Below are positions 1 through 8,295 of a stretch of DNA of 24,442 nt, one piece after another (the stretch's first letter is position 1; the number at the start of each line of letters is the position of its first letter). The notes beneath the pieces are model-generated. The model saw only the letters and a program-made list of their open reading frames with translations, did no database searches and was not told the origin of the DNA. The stretch covers positions 1 to 24,442 of the forward strand of contig CALKTD010000030.1 in NCBI GenBank assembly GCA_937997345.1. Reading direction: 5' to 3'. This DNA is from an uncultured Atopobium sp. Its GTDB lineage: Bacteria; Actinomycetota; Coriobacteriia; Coriobacteriales; Atopobiaceae. The translations under genes were made by a program, and so were the position numbers.

Positions 1-1692
1 GTTGAGACCCTTGGCTGTACTCAGGTTATCTGTTCTGATAAGACCGGTACTTTGACCCAAAACAAGATGACTGTTGTTCGTCATGAGACAGAAAATCTTG
101 ATGCACATGTACGTACCATGGCACTGTGCTCTGATGCTACTTGGGATGATATTGAGCAGGTGGCAAAGGGTGAGCCAACCGAGGCCGCTCTTGTTGCAGA
201 CGCTGCAAAACTTGGATACACCACAAGTGATTTAGCTTCTTCTCGCCCTCGTATTGGTGAGGCGCCCTTTGACTCTTCTCGTAAGATGATGTCTGTTGTG
301 GTGCGTACCCGCTCTGGCAAGGTTGTACAGCACACCAAGGGTGCGCCTGATGAGGTACTTGCTCGCTGCACCAAGATTATGACAAGCGATGGCATTATTG
401 ACCTCACCGATGAGGCTCGCTCTGAGATTTTGGCTCAGAACAAGTCTATGGCTGACCAGGCACTTCGTGTTATGGCATCTGCTCGTCGTGACTGGGGAAC
501 AGAAGCTCCTCAGAGCTATGATCCAGCTAACCTTGAGCACGACATGATCTTTGTGGGACTTTCAGGCATGATTGACCCAGTTCGTCCTGAGGTTAAGGGT
601 GCTGTTGCTGAGGCCCATGAAGCTGGTATGCGTACCGTTATGATTACGGGCGACCACATTGATACAGCCGTTGCTATTGCAATTGAGCTGGGCATTATTA
701 CTGATCGCTCTCAGGCAATCACTGGCGCACAGCTTGATAAGATTTCTGATGAAGAATTTGAGCAGCGCATTGAGACAATTGGCGTTTATGCACGCGTTCA
801 GCCTGAGCACAAGGTTCGCATTGTTGATACCTGGCGCAAGAAGGGCATGGTCACAGCCATGACGGGCGACGGCGTTAACGATGCGCCTTCCATTAAGCGC
901 GCTGATATTGGTATTGGTATGGGCATTACTGGTACCGACGTTACCAAGGGTGTTGCAGATATGGTTCTGGCAGACGATAACTTTGCCACCATTATTAGTG
1001 CCTGCGAAGAGGGAAGACGCATCTACGATAACATTCGTAAGTGCATCCAGTTCCTCTTGAGCTCCAACCTAGCTGAGGTCATTTCTGTCTTTATTGCGTC
1101 CCTGGTTGGCTTTACTATCCTTCAGCCTACCCACCTTCTGTGGATTAACCTAATCACCGACTCTCTGCCAGCTCTTGCTATGGCTACCGAGAAGGCTGAG
1201 CCAGGCATTATGAAGCGTAAGCCTCGTAACCCTAAGGATGGCATCTTTGCAGGTGGCGTTGGTTTTGACTGTCTTGTTCAAGGTTCTATCATTGCTCTTC
1301 TCACCCTTGTCAGTTATTTCATTGGCCATTACTTTGAGTATGGAACCTTTGACATCTCACAGGTTATTGCAAATCCTGAGGCTGGCGTTGAAGGCATGAC
1401 CATGGCATTCTTGACGCTTTCTATGGTTGAGATGTTCCACTCCTTCAACATGCGTTCTTTACGCGGTTCCATTTTCAAGCTAACTAGCCAAAACATTTGG
1501 CTGTGGGGCTCTTTTGTAATGTCTCTGATTCTTACCTTTGTGGTTATTGAGACACCACTTTCTCAGGCATTTGGCTTTGCCGAGATTGGCCTTGAAGAGT
1601 ATGCAACAGCAATGCTTCTAGCTGCATCAATCATTCCTTTGATGGAGCTCTATAAGGCTGTTATACGTTCTGTACAAAAGAATAAGGCATAA
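1..1692 (+). CDS. P-type Ca2+-transporting ATPase (C-terminal part, cut by window edge)
   Basis: This is the 3' portion of a P2-type cation ATPase that uses ATP to export Ca2+ across the membrane. The frame is open from base 1, so the start codon, actuator domain and first membrane helices lie outside the window. Visible motifs in order are DKTGTLT (phosphorylated Asp at residue 13 of the visible part), KGAPDEVL (nucleotide-binding loop), MITGDH, and MTGDGVNDAP (hinge). M5 carries SSNLAEV and M6 carries NLITDSLPA. These Asn, Glu, Asn and Asp positions match Ca2+ ligands of SERCA/PMCA-like pumps, which is why calcium is favoured over other ions. Further hydrophobic segments follow near the C-terminus. 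rsgA starts 15 bases downstream, so the two may be co-transcribed. Family membership is secure; the ion is an inference. Confidence 0.93.
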   Translation, partial: VETLGCTQVICSDKTGTLTQNKMTVVRHETENLDAHVRTMALCSDATWDDIEQVAKGEPTEAALVADAAKLGYTTSDLASSRPRIGEAPFDSSRKMMSVVVRTRSGKVVQHTKGAPDEVLARCTKIMTSDGIIDLTDEARSEILAQNKSMADQALRVMASARRDWGTEAPQSYDPANLEHDMIFVGLSGMIDPVRPEVKGAVAEAHEAGMRTVMITGDHIDTAVAIAIELGIITDRSQAITGAQLDKISDEEFEQRIETIGVYARVQPEHKVRIVDTWRKKGMVTAMTGDGVNDAPSIKRADIGIGMGITGTDVTKGVADMVLADDNFATIISACEEGRRIYDNIRKCIQFLLSSNLAEVISVFIASLVGFTILQPTHLLWINLITDSLPALAMATEKAEPGIMKRKPRNPKDGIFAGGVGFDCLVQGSIIALLTLVSYFIGHYFEYGTFDISQVIANPEAGVEGMTMAFLTLSMVEMFHSFNMRSLRGSIFKLTSQNIWLWGSFVMSLILTFVVIETPLSQAFGFAEIGLEEYATAMLLAASIIPLMELYKAVIRSVQKNKA

Positions 1693-1707
1693 GGTAGAGG
1701 AGTACTC

Positions 1708-2892
1708 TTGTCCGCTAAGCGTACAAAAAGTTCCAAAAAACTAGGAGCCGGCAGGACTCAAGGGTCTTTGCCGGCCCTTTCTTCATTACTGGATGTTCCA
1801 GCGTTTGAGCAGCTGACTCCATCGTCGGCTCAGACGAAGGCCTATGCAGATATCATGACAGGGCTTGAAGCTCAAGGAGTTTCTCGCCAGATGATGACCA
1901 TGGCCTGCGTGGTCCGCTTGGATAGGGGATTTCCCGCGGTTGTGTCAGAGCAGGGAGTGTTTCGCGCTGAGTTTGCCGCGCGCGTGACCAAGGGTCAGAA
2001 CTCCACGGTGGCCGTTGGTGACTGGGTTTGTGCGCGCATCCCGGATTCGCATGATATGGGCATCATCGAGGCGATTCTGCCACGAGAGACCGATATTGCA
2101 CGCTGGAAGGGAGGCGCTCGTGGTCAAAAACAGACCTTGGCCGCAAACGTTGACCTTGTGCTTGTGGTACAGGCTTTGGACGGAGAGACTATCTCGGTAG
2201 ATCGCATTGTGCGTTCAGCGGTCATTTCTGAAGATTGTGGAGCAACCTGTGCCGTGGTGCTTACTAAGTCAGATGTAGCGGGACCAGAGCTTTTGGCTCA
2301 AGAGATTTCTTCTATCACCGCAGCTCTTGGTTCTACAGTGAAGATTGTTGCAACGGCTTCAAAGCTTGAGGGCGAGAAACCCGAGGCACTTGCAGATCTT
2401 GCTCAAACGGCTCAAAAGCTTGGAGCTGCGTGGGGAATTGATGCTGTTCGTAGTCTTGTTCCTTACGGCTCCGTAGCCATTGTTCTTGGTGAATCAGGTG
2501 CTGGTAAATCAACGCTTCTAAATGCGCTTTTGGGACATGAAGCGCTTGAAACGGGAGAGGTTCGCGAATCTGATAAGGCGGGACGTCATACAACGGTCGC
2601 TCGTCGCATGGTGGCGCTCCCTGACGCTGGTGTTATTGTGGATGAGCCAGGGCTCAGAAGCTTGCCTATTGTGGGCCATGAGAGGGGATTACAGAAGATA
2701 TTCCCACACATCTCTGAAGCTGCTCAGACGTGTAAATTTAGGGATTGCACCCATACTCACGAGCCAGGATGTAGCGTTCAAGACGCCCTGCATGAGGGCA
2801 AGATTACAGAACCCCAGTTAAAGGCGTATTTATCTCTGGCAAAAGAAATGCGAGAAAGCCAGCAATTGCTTGACCCTGACGTTGTGCTCTAA
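1708..2892 (+). CDS. rsgA: Small ribosomal subunit biogenesis GTPase RsgA
   Basis: RsgA (YjeQ) is a circularly permuted GTPase that helps late maturation of the 30S subunit. The TTG start at 1708 is preceded by a GAGGAG-type SD. An OB-fold region covers about residues 65-125. The G motifs appear in permuted order: G4 TKSD (186-189), then G1 GESGAGKST (261-269), then G3 as DEPG (312-315). The C-terminal zinc site shows C342, C347, H349 and C355 in the family spacing C-x4-C-x-H-x5-C. At 394 residues it is longer than most RsgA proteins, mainly through a basic Ser/Lys-rich N-terminal extension of about 60 residues. G3 reads DEPG where DTPG or DSPG is usual, a mild oddity. A terminator follows directly. 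Confidence 0.93.
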   Translation: MSAKRTKSSKKLGAGRTQGSLPALSSLLDVPAFEQLTPSSAQTKAYADIMTGLEAQGVSRQMMTMACVVRLDRGFPAVVSEQGVFRAEFAARVTKGQNSTVAVGDWVCARIPDSHDMGIIEAILPRETDIARWKGGARGQKQTLAANVDLVLVVQALDGETISVDRIVRSAVISEDCGATCAVVLTKSDVAGPELLAQEISSITAALGSTVKIVATASKLEGEKPEALADLAQTAQKLGAAWGIDAVRSLVPYGSVAIVLGESGAGKSTLLNALLGHEALETGEVRESDKAGRHTTVARRMVALPDAGVIVDEPGLRSLPIVGHERGLQKIFPHISEAAQTCKFRDCTHTHEPGCSVQDALHEGKITEPQLKAYLSLAKEMRESQQLLDPDVVL

Positions 2893-2915
2893 GCTTTAAC
2901 AGCGTAAATCCTCTA

Positions 2916-2945
2916 AGCATCCTGGCTTATCTAGGGTGCTTTTTT
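2916..2945 (+). terminator. Intrinsic terminator after rsgA
   Basis: A 10-pair stem (2916-2925 with 2931-2940, including two G-U pairs) with a 5-base loop is followed at once by a T run (2940-2945). It ends the ATPase-rsgA transcript. Confidence 0.85.
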
Positions 2946-2968
2946 GTTAAACTAGCAGGAAATATAAT
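2941..2968 (+). promoter_or_regulatory. Candidate promoter of the Tad operon
   Basis: A perfect TATAAT -10 box lies at 2963-2968. A weak -35 (TTTTTG, 2941-2946) sits 16 bases upstream and overlaps the T-tail of the rsgA terminator. Initiation near 2975 would place the hairpin at 2980-3027 at the very 5' end of a leader of about 325 bases. A+T-rich sequence around 3100-3150 could hold another promoter, so the leader length is not fixed by sequence alone. Confidence 0.5.
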
Positions 2969-2979
2969 ATATTGAGACT

Positions 2980-3027
2980 AACGAGGGTTGGTCCTGCCTA
3001 GCTAATTAGGGGGGGTCAACCCTCGTT
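2980..3027 (+). promoter_or_regulatory. Hairpin 1 of the Tad leader, G-rich loop
   Basis: A perfect 11-base inverted repeat (2980-2990 with 3017-3027) encloses 26 bases. The inside can extend the stem by five mostly wobble pairs, or can leave the run of seven G (3009-3015) free in the loop. No T-tract follows, so it is not a standard terminator. Confidence 0.6.
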
Positions 3028-3183
3028 CATGAATTAGGGAAATCACTTAAAAAATCATTCATTACAATCTCTCTGAAAAATGTAGCAGTTATGACGTTCT
3101 AAAAATTTTTATATATCAAATTAGATAAAAATTTAAATTACCTATTTTTCTTCTCACCACCAGGGTCTGCGAATTCATTACTT

Positions 3184-3214
3184 TGTGTCAGATTCGCGTC
3201 AGCTATCTGACATA
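3184..3214 (+). promoter_or_regulatory. Inverted repeat 2 of the Tad leader
   Basis: TGTCAGAT (3186-3193) and ATCTGACA (3205-3212) form a perfect 8-base inverted repeat with an 11-base spacer, extendable by a wobble and an A-T pair. It could be an RNA hairpin or a DNA operator for a dimeric regulator; the sequence does not decide between them. Confidence 0.45.
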
Positions 3215-3236
3215 TTTGTGCAGGTAAATCTTTTGT

Positions 3237-3299
3237 TTTTGTCCTCCCTCTTTCAACCCGAGCGCACAATCGATATATCGCAAATGGAGGGAGGAAAAA
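3237..3299 (+). promoter_or_regulatory. Hairpin 3: sequesters the SD of the first Tad gene
   Basis: TCCTCCCTC (3242-3250) is the exact complement of GAGGGAGGA (3287-3295), which is the ribosome-binding site of the GTG start at 3302. With one bulged G (3241) the stem continues as four A-U pairs (3237-3240 with 3296-3299), about 13 pairs in all. The loop holds a perfect 10-base palindrome (CGATATATCG, 3271-3280). If formed in the mRNA this stem would block ribosome entry. Confidence 0.65.
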
Positions 3300-3301
3300 C
3301 A

Positions 3302-4129
3302 GTGACTAAGAAAACAAGAATTTTGATTTCTGTGTTGAGTGCGCTTCTGGCAAGTTTTTGTTTCTTTGCATACGTACAAAGTGTCCGTGCTGATGCCGAG
3401 AAGTCACGAGCAGAGGCAATACAAAAATACGGTGGAGAACTTACTTCAATTTTGGTGGCCACAAAACAAATAGAACCCGGAGAAACTCTCTCATCTTCTA
3501 ATACCCAGGTAAAAAGCTGGATTTCTGATCTGATTCCCGAGGGGGCAATTACTAATCCAGAAAGTGTTATGGGTCGAACGGTGTCATCTGTTATTGGAGT
3601 TGGTATGCCTGTTGTTTCTCTTCACCTACGATCTGTTGCCTCTCAGATTTCTATTCCAGAAAATCTTGTTGGTCTTACTATTTCTCATGGCGAGAAGTAC
3701 GGATTGGCTGAGAGGCTTAGCGCTGGTACAAAGCTTGCAGCATATGAGGTTACTGATTCTCTTATTACCTGTATTGCCTCGGATATTGCGGTATTGTCAG
3801 ACGACACCGAGGGTACTCTTTACACATCTTCTTCTGTAACGCTTGGATTAACTCCTGAACAGGTTCCTGCTGTGCTTTCTGCATATGCTCGAGGAACACT
3901 CCGCTTTACTCTTCCAGGGTCAAAGATTAATGCCCAGGACTTACTACACAACAATTCTTACGTTGAAGAAGAAAACCCAAAAGATTTATCTGACGCGACA
4001 AATCAGTCAAGCCCATCTGATGCAAGTGAAGAGGTACAGCCAGAGAATCCTGCTTCTTTAACAACCAACCAAAACAGCGACAGTGCGTCACAAGTAGATT
4101 CGTCTACTAATCCAGGAGGTGAAGCGTGA
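3302..4129 (+). CDS. cpaB: SAF-domain Flp pilus assembly protein (CpaB/RcpC-like)
   Basis: This is a 275-residue membrane-anchored protein at the head of the Tad operon. The GTG start at 3302 was chosen over an upstream GTG (3185) because GGAGGGAGG sits 7 bases before it and translation then opens with a basic tip and a hydrophobic segment (about residues 6-25), as expected of an export anchor. A SAF-like module follows (about 48-110, with ILVATKQIEPGE and later GRTVSSVIGVGMPVV). CpaB/RcpC proteins bind envelope carbohydrate and position the pilus channel; in a single-membrane cell the exact role is open. The C-terminal 50 residues are Ser/Asn/Glu-rich and probably disordered. The stop overlaps the tadZ start. 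Confidence 0.85.
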   Translation: MTKKTRILISVLSALLASFCFFAYVQSVRADAEKSRAEAIQKYGGELTSILVATKQIEPGETLSSSNTQVKSWISDLIPEGAITNPESVMGRTVSSVIGVGMPVVSLHLRSVASQISIPENLVGLTISHGEKYGLAERLSAGTKLAAYEVTDSLITCIASDIAVLSDDTEGTLYTSSSVTLGLTPEQVPAVLSAYARGTLRFTLPGSKINAQDLLHNNSYVEEENPKDLSDATNQSSPSDASEEVQPENPASLTTNQNSDSASQVDSSTNPGGEA

Positions 4130-5427
4130 TGTTAGAAAAGTGGATCTCATACGTAGGTCTTGACGCACGCGTTGAGATTGGAGCCATTCTTACGTACTTA
4201 GGTATCAGTAATAGGTGTGAGTTTACAGATTCGGCAGCATCTCTTAGATCAATTGTTGCTCGTTCAACTCCTCAAGATTATTCAGTTTTAATTGGTAATA
4301 CCGGCTCCGATGTTTCGGATATAAATCTTGCAGCTGCGATTGTTAAAGACGGAAATGCTCGCTGTGTAGTGTTGGTAAGGTCTGGAGCTTCTGGATCACT
4401 TCGTTCTAGAGCGGCTAAAGCAGGAGTTGATTTAGTTATTGACCCTATGGAATTAGGGGATCTGGTAAAGGTTGGAAGAGGATATCAATCATATGGGGCT
4501 GACAGGCTTTCTCAGCCTTTACCAGAAGCTTCAGATTATGTTGCCAGTATCCAAGAGCTAAATACCTATCTTCAATCCCTTATTCCTCTTGATAAGACTT
4601 TAAAAGCTCCGATTCTGACGTTCACTTCAGGAAGAGGAGGAGTGGGAAAGACCACACTTGTTTCTTCAATGGCACTGCTTGCTTCTTCTTGGGGTTTAAA
4701 AGTTGCATTAGTTGATTTTGACCTGTCTTATGGCAATGCTTTTGAGAAACTTGGAATTAGGCAGCCAAAGGATTTTTCTGATCTTGTTGCTGATGTATCT
4801 TCAGAAAAAGAGAGCCTTCTAGAAAAGGCAACTTGTATCCATAAAAATTTGTATCTTTTTGGTCCTTGTGTAAAACCTGAAATGGCAGAGCTTCTATTTC
4901 CTTGCGTGAGTTATTTTCTTCAAGCTATTTCTGGTTTGGTTGATTTGGTGCTCGTAGACACTACGACAGCATCAACAGATTGCTATGCCCAGGCAGCACA
5001 ATGTGCAGATAGGCTGGTTATTGTTTCAGAGAACCCCCTTACGTGCATTAACTCTTTGGCAAAAGTAAGTGGACTTGCTGTGCGTCTTGGAGTGGCAAGA
5101 ACTCGCATTATTCGACTTGAAAACAAAGCAAATCCAAGGGTTAAACAGGACTTTTCTATTGGAAAAGCAGAGGTTGGTCTTGAAGCAGCAAAGATGTTTA
5201 GGATTTTTGAAGGCGGACTGGGGTTTCAAGAGCTTATTCAACAAGGAAAGCTCTCTGTACTGTTACAAGAGGAAACTTCATTTGCACAGTCGGTTTCTTT
5301 TGTACTTGCGCATTTCCTTAACGAGTTGGGTATTCTTCCGCAACTGCGCGAGGCTCAAATTGCCCTGCAAGTAACTCCTGAGAAAAAGCCATTTAGTTTG
5401 TTTAACAGGAAGAAGGAAGTGAGTTAA
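4129..5427 (+). CDS. tadZ: TadZ/CpaE-like ATPase, pilus localisation
   Basis: This is a MinD/ParA-family ATPase of 432 residues. The ATG at 4129 overlaps the preceding TGA by one base and has AGGAGG 9 bases upstream; a GTG one codon earlier (4126) is the alternative. The first 120 or so residues resemble a degenerate receiver domain, as in CpaE/TadZ. A deviant Walker A follows (SGRGGVGKTT, 167-176), then VDFD (195-198), which fits the A' motif. TadZ proteins mark the site of pilus assembly, usually a pole, and recruit the motor ATPase. The stop overlaps the start of the tadA-like gene by one base. The family call is firm; polar targeting is by analogy. Confidence 0.9.
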   Translation: MLEKWISYVGLDARVEIGAILTYLGISNRCEFTDSAASLRSIVARSTPQDYSVLIGNTGSDVSDINLAAAIVKDGNARCVVLVRSGASGSLRSRAAKAGVDLVIDPMELGDLVKVGRGYQSYGADRLSQPLPEASDYVASIQELNTYLQSLIPLDKTLKAPILTFTSGRGGVGKTTLVSSMALLASSWGLKVALVDFDLSYGNAFEKLGIRQPKDFSDLVADVSSEKESLLEKATCIHKNLYLFGPCVKPEMAELLFPCVSYFLQAISGLVDLVLVDTTTASTDCYAQAAQCADRLVIVSENPLTCINSLAKVSGLAVRLGVARTRIIRLENKANPRVKQDFSIGKAEVGLEAAKMFRIFEGGLGFQELIQQGKLSVLLQEETSFAQSVSFVLAHFLNELGILPQLREAQIALQVTPEKKPFSLFNRKKEVS

Positions 5428-6779
5428 TGCTTGTCTTCGAACGCGTTGCTAAGCAAATTGAGACACAAGAAGAGGATGACTCACAACTTCAAAAAGAACT
5501 ATTTCTGAAGGCTAGAAAGAAGTTAAAAGAAAAACTTGTTTCTCGATTAGGACTTTCCACGGTTTCTTCTCTTATAACGGGCAGTGATATTGATCGCGTA
5601 AGAGACGAATTAAGGGTTACCTGTGAAGCAATTGTTAATGAAGAAAAAGACGAGCTTTTTAGCTCAGTCGACTATGAAGAAATAATTGAGCAGGTAATTA
5701 ATGAGGTGTGTGGTCTTGGTCCAATTCAGCCGTTGCTGAATGATAAAGATGTTACTGAAATCATGATAAACGGCTGTAACAATTTGTTCTACGAGAAAAA
5801 CGGCGAGCTATTTGAATCGAAAACAGTTTTTGACTCAGAAGAGCAGATTTTGATTGTTATGGATCGCATTTTGTCTCCATTAGGAAGAAGACTGGACAGG
5901 GTGAGTCCTATTGTTGATGCTCGTCTTGATAATGGAGACCGTGTCAATGCAGTTGCAAGTCCTGTTGCAGTGAACGGTACTTCAGTAACTATTCGAAGAT
6001 TTACCGGAAAAATTACTTCTTTGGACCGGCTAGTGGAAATGAAATCACTGCCTCAATGGCTTGCAAGATTTTTGTCTTGGGCTGTGAAATGCAGACAGGG
6101 AATCGCGGTTGTTGGTGGAACAGGATCTGGTAAGACCACGCTTTTAAATGCACTTTCATGTGAAATTTCAAAGTCAGAAAGAATAGTCACTATTGAGGAC
6201 TCAGCGGAGCTTAAGTTTGATTCACATCCAAATGTTGTCAGGCTAGAGGCTCGTCCTGCTTCGATAGAAGGAACAGGAGAAATAACCATTAGATCATTGG
6301 TGAGAAATGCGCTCCGAATGAGGCCAGACCGAATTGTAGTAGGAGAGGTAAGAGGCGAAGAGTGCATTGATATGTTGCAGGCTATGAATACAGGTCACGA
6401 TGGTTCTCTAACTACGCTACATGCCGGAACTGCGCAAGAGGCAATATTACGCCTGGTGTTAATGGCTCGTTTTGGCATGGACTTACCTGCAGAAATTATA
6501 GAACAGCAGATAGCAACTGCACTTGATTTGATAGTTATGTCTCAAAGATTTCCCGATGGAAAGCGATATGTAACCAGCGTTTCAGAAATTTCTTTGTCTT
6601 CGTCAGGATCAATCGAAGTACAAGAGGTGGTGTCGTTTGACGTGCAGAAAAGAAGTTGGCTTTTTGTAAAAATCCCTTCTTTTATCAATCGCGCCATAAA
6701 AGATGGATTACTCAATAAAAAGGAGGTTACTTCATGGATGTCATTACTTCCACGATCACAGGAGGTGCTTTTGGAGTAA
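5427..6779 (+). CDS. tadA: TadA/CpaF secretion ATPase (pilus motor)
   Basis: This is a type II/IV secretion-family hexameric ATPase (450 residues, normal for CpaF) that powers Flp pilus assembly from the cytoplasmic face. Its ATG shares one base with the tadZ stop. The N-terminal helical region (1-90) is followed by the PAS-like segment with LGPIQPLL and DVTEIMING, Walker A GGTGSGKTT (230-238), an Asp box around EDSAEL (257-262), Walker B DRIVVGEVRGEE (301-312) and a His box GHDGSLTTLHA (323-333). All catalytic motifs look intact. The last 46 bases overlap the tadB start, which suggests coupled translation. Confidence 0.96.
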   Translation: MLVFERVAKQIETQEEDDSQLQKELFLKARKKLKEKLVSRLGLSTVSSLITGSDIDRVRDELRVTCEAIVNEEKDELFSSVDYEEIIEQVINEVCGLGPIQPLLNDKDVTEIMINGCNNLFYEKNGELFESKTVFDSEEQILIVMDRILSPLGRRLDRVSPIVDARLDNGDRVNAVASPVAVNGTSVTIRRFTGKITSLDRLVEMKSLPQWLARFLSWAVKCRQGIAVVGGTGSGKTTLLNALSCEISKSERIVTIEDSAELKFDSHPNVVRLEARPASIEGTGEITIRSLVRNALRMRPDRIVVGEVRGEECIDMLQAMNTGHDGSLTTLHAGTAQEAILRLVLMARFGMDLPAEIIEQQIATALDLIVMSQRFPDGKRYVTSVSEISLSSSGSIEVQEVVSFDVQKRSWLFVKIPSFINRAIKDGLLNKKEVTSWMSLLPRSQEVLLE

Positions 6780-7669
6780 TTATTTATTTTTTTATATGTA
6801 ACGGTAAAGAAAAAACTGTCTCTCAAATAAGTACACGAATAGCAGGTTATGTGGGCTATCTTCTTCAATTTGCACGCAATAGTGTTTTTGTACAGTACTT
6901 GCTCAAATGGGAGCCTTTTTCTTATGTATCAATACAGCTGCGTAATCGCTTTCTTTATAAATATGGAATCACCTTAGTCAGTGATGCCTTCGTACTGTTT
7001 TTTATTAGTGGCATAGCTGTATCCATCCTGCTTGGCGTTCTATTTGAGTCTGTATTAGGTGTACTTAGTGGTTTCCTTTCGTTATTTCTAGGTCCTTATT
7101 TTCTCTATGAACACACTAAGCATCAGACTACTTTAGAAATTGCTCATATGATGCCTTCGATTTTTAGAACTATTGCTGTTGCTCTTGGATCAGGTCTCAC
7201 ACTTTCACAATCTATTGAATATGTCAGTAAACATACAGAAGGTGTTGTATCAGAAAATTTTTGTATTGCCGATATGCAAATCAAGTGTGGTTTTCCTATC
7301 GAAGAAGCTATTGAAGACTTGGCAGAGAGACTGGATGCTCCAGGTGTTAATTTGCTGGCTAGTGCATTAGTAATTTCACACAGAACGGGCTCTCCGCTTA
7401 AGAGTCTGTTACAAAAAACTGCTGAGCTAGTTGAATTACAAGAGAAGAATCAAAGACTTATAGCAACAAAGACTGCTCAAGTTAGATTATCTGCTCGAAT
7501 TGTATGTCTTCTCCCTGTTGTTCTGTTGGTTATTTTGTCGCTTTTATCACCAGACTTTCAAAAGGGTTTGTTTACGCCATCAGGCGTTATATGCACAGCG
7601 ATTGCTATGGTCATGGACTGTATTGCTCTTTTGATTATTCGAAGCATTATGAAAGGAGTAATGAAGTGA
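6734..7669 (+). CDS. tadB: TadB-like pilus platform protein (T2SF domain)
   Basis: This is an inner-membrane platform protein of 311 residues. ATG 6734 has AAGGAGGT just upstream and lies inside the end of tadA. One membrane segment is at residues 5-21, two are near 80-125, and the cytoplasmic GspF/T2SF region follows (about 135-245, with the typical ALGSGLTLSQSIEYV and GFPIEEAIEDLAERL patterns). Two C-terminal helices end the protein. TadB with TadC forms the platform on which TadA acts. The product has the usual length and no damaged region. Confidence 0.9.
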   Translation: MDVITSTITGGAFGVIIYFFICNGKEKTVSQISTRIAGYVGYLLQFARNSVFVQYLLKWEPFSYVSIQLRNRFLYKYGITLVSDAFVLFFISGIAVSILLGVLFESVLGVLSGFLSLFLGPYFLYEHTKHQTTLEIAHMMPSIFRTIAVALGSGLTLSQSIEYVSKHTEGVVSENFCIADMQIKCGFPIEEAIEDLAERLDAPGVNLLASALVISHRTGSPLKSLLQKTAELVELQEKNQRLIATKTAQVRLSARIVCLLPVVLLVILSLLSPDFQKGLFTPSGVICTAIAMVMDCIALLIIRSIMKGVMK

Positions 7670-8280
7670 TAGATCTAACTTGCTCTTTAGCGTTTGCATT
7701 ATGCATAGCCATTCTTGTCTTGGTTATACCCGTAAATTTGAATCATTTTGATATTCAGCGTTATTGCCAGCAAATTATTAGAGGTGTAAGAGGTCACAGG
7801 AGAGTGAGCCTTCGAGCAAAGTCAGAGTTTATAAGAAAATCATGTCTACGCGAGATGCCAGAAATGATTGATATTTTGATCCTTGGACTGTCGTCAGGAT
7901 TATCTTTTGATTCGGCTCTAGATTTGTATTGTTTACGAGAATCTGGCGAGCTATCAAAAGAGCTTTCAAATGCTCATATGACTTGGAAACTTGGTGCTAC
8001 TACTCGTGAAGAGGCTCTCAATCAGATGGCTTCCAGAGTGGGAGTTCCTTCGCTTAAAAGCTTTGCGACTGTTGTAAACGAGGCGCTTACTTTTGGAACT
8101 CCTCTTGCAGAAATATTAGATAGACAGGCTTCAGTTCTTCGCGATGAGCAACGTTCTTTGTTGGAAACGGAAATCGAAAAAATTCCAATTAAAATGCTCA
8201 TCCCTCTGGGAACGCTGATTGTTCCAGCAATGTTACTTGCAATTTTAGGCCCTTTGCTTGGACCTGCATTTTCTTCTTAG
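7666..8280 (+). CDS. tadC: TadC-like pilus platform protein (T2SF domain)
   Basis: This is the second platform protein (204 residues). The frame is open back to 7504, but the GTG at 7666 is chosen: it overlaps the tadB stop by four bases (GTGA), has AGGAG 7 bases upstream, and puts a hydrophobic helix at residues 4-23. The T2SF core contains REMPEMIDILILGLSSGL and a second helix pair near 178-200. It is shorter than many TadC proteins (about 280-320 residues), apparently lacking part of the N-terminal membrane region. TadB and TadC probably act as a hetero-oligomer. Confidence 0.88.
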   Translation: MIDLTCSLAFALCIAILVLVIPVNLNHFDIQRYCQQIIRGVRGHRRVSLRAKSEFIRKSCLREMPEMIDILILGLSSGLSFDSALDLYCLRESGELSKELSNAHMTWKLGATTREEALNQMASRVGVPSLKSFATVVNEALTFGTPLAEILDRQASVLRDEQRSLLETEIEKIPIKMLIPLGTLIVPAMLLAILGPLLGPAFSS

Positions 8281-8295
8281 GAGAAAGGAAAGACG

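Larger units (their letters stand above)
2969..3301 (+). other. Long non-coding, structured leader of the Tad operon
   Basis: About 330 bases with no credible gene lie between the -10 box and the first Tad start codon. The stretch contains three inverted repeats (2980-3027, 3184-3214, 3237-3299), a run of seven G at 3009-3015, the direct repeat AATTAGGG at 3004 and 3032, and a very A+T-rich middle (3100-3155). An open frame from GTG 3185 exists, but it is only an upstream extension of the real gene, which has a much better start at 3302. I recognise no known riboswitch class here; a cis-acting regulatory RNA is my inference. Confidence 0.5.

Noticed and set aside
3185..3301. Upstream in-frame GTG extension of the cpaB-like gene
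   Set aside because: It has no SD, runs through the inverted repeats, and would put 39 residues before the natural membrane anchor; GTG 3302 has a near-perfect SD.
2969..3301. Known riboswitch (c-di-GMP I/II, c-di-AMP, SAM and others) in the Tad leader
   Set aside because: I could not match any conserved aptamer core that I remember; the region is reported as an unclassified structured leader. A covariance-model search would decide.
7504..7665. Longer N-terminus for the TadC-like gene
   Set aside because: It would overlap tadB by 166 bases with no SD, whereas GTG 7666 has AGGAG and a GTGA overlap with the tadB stop.
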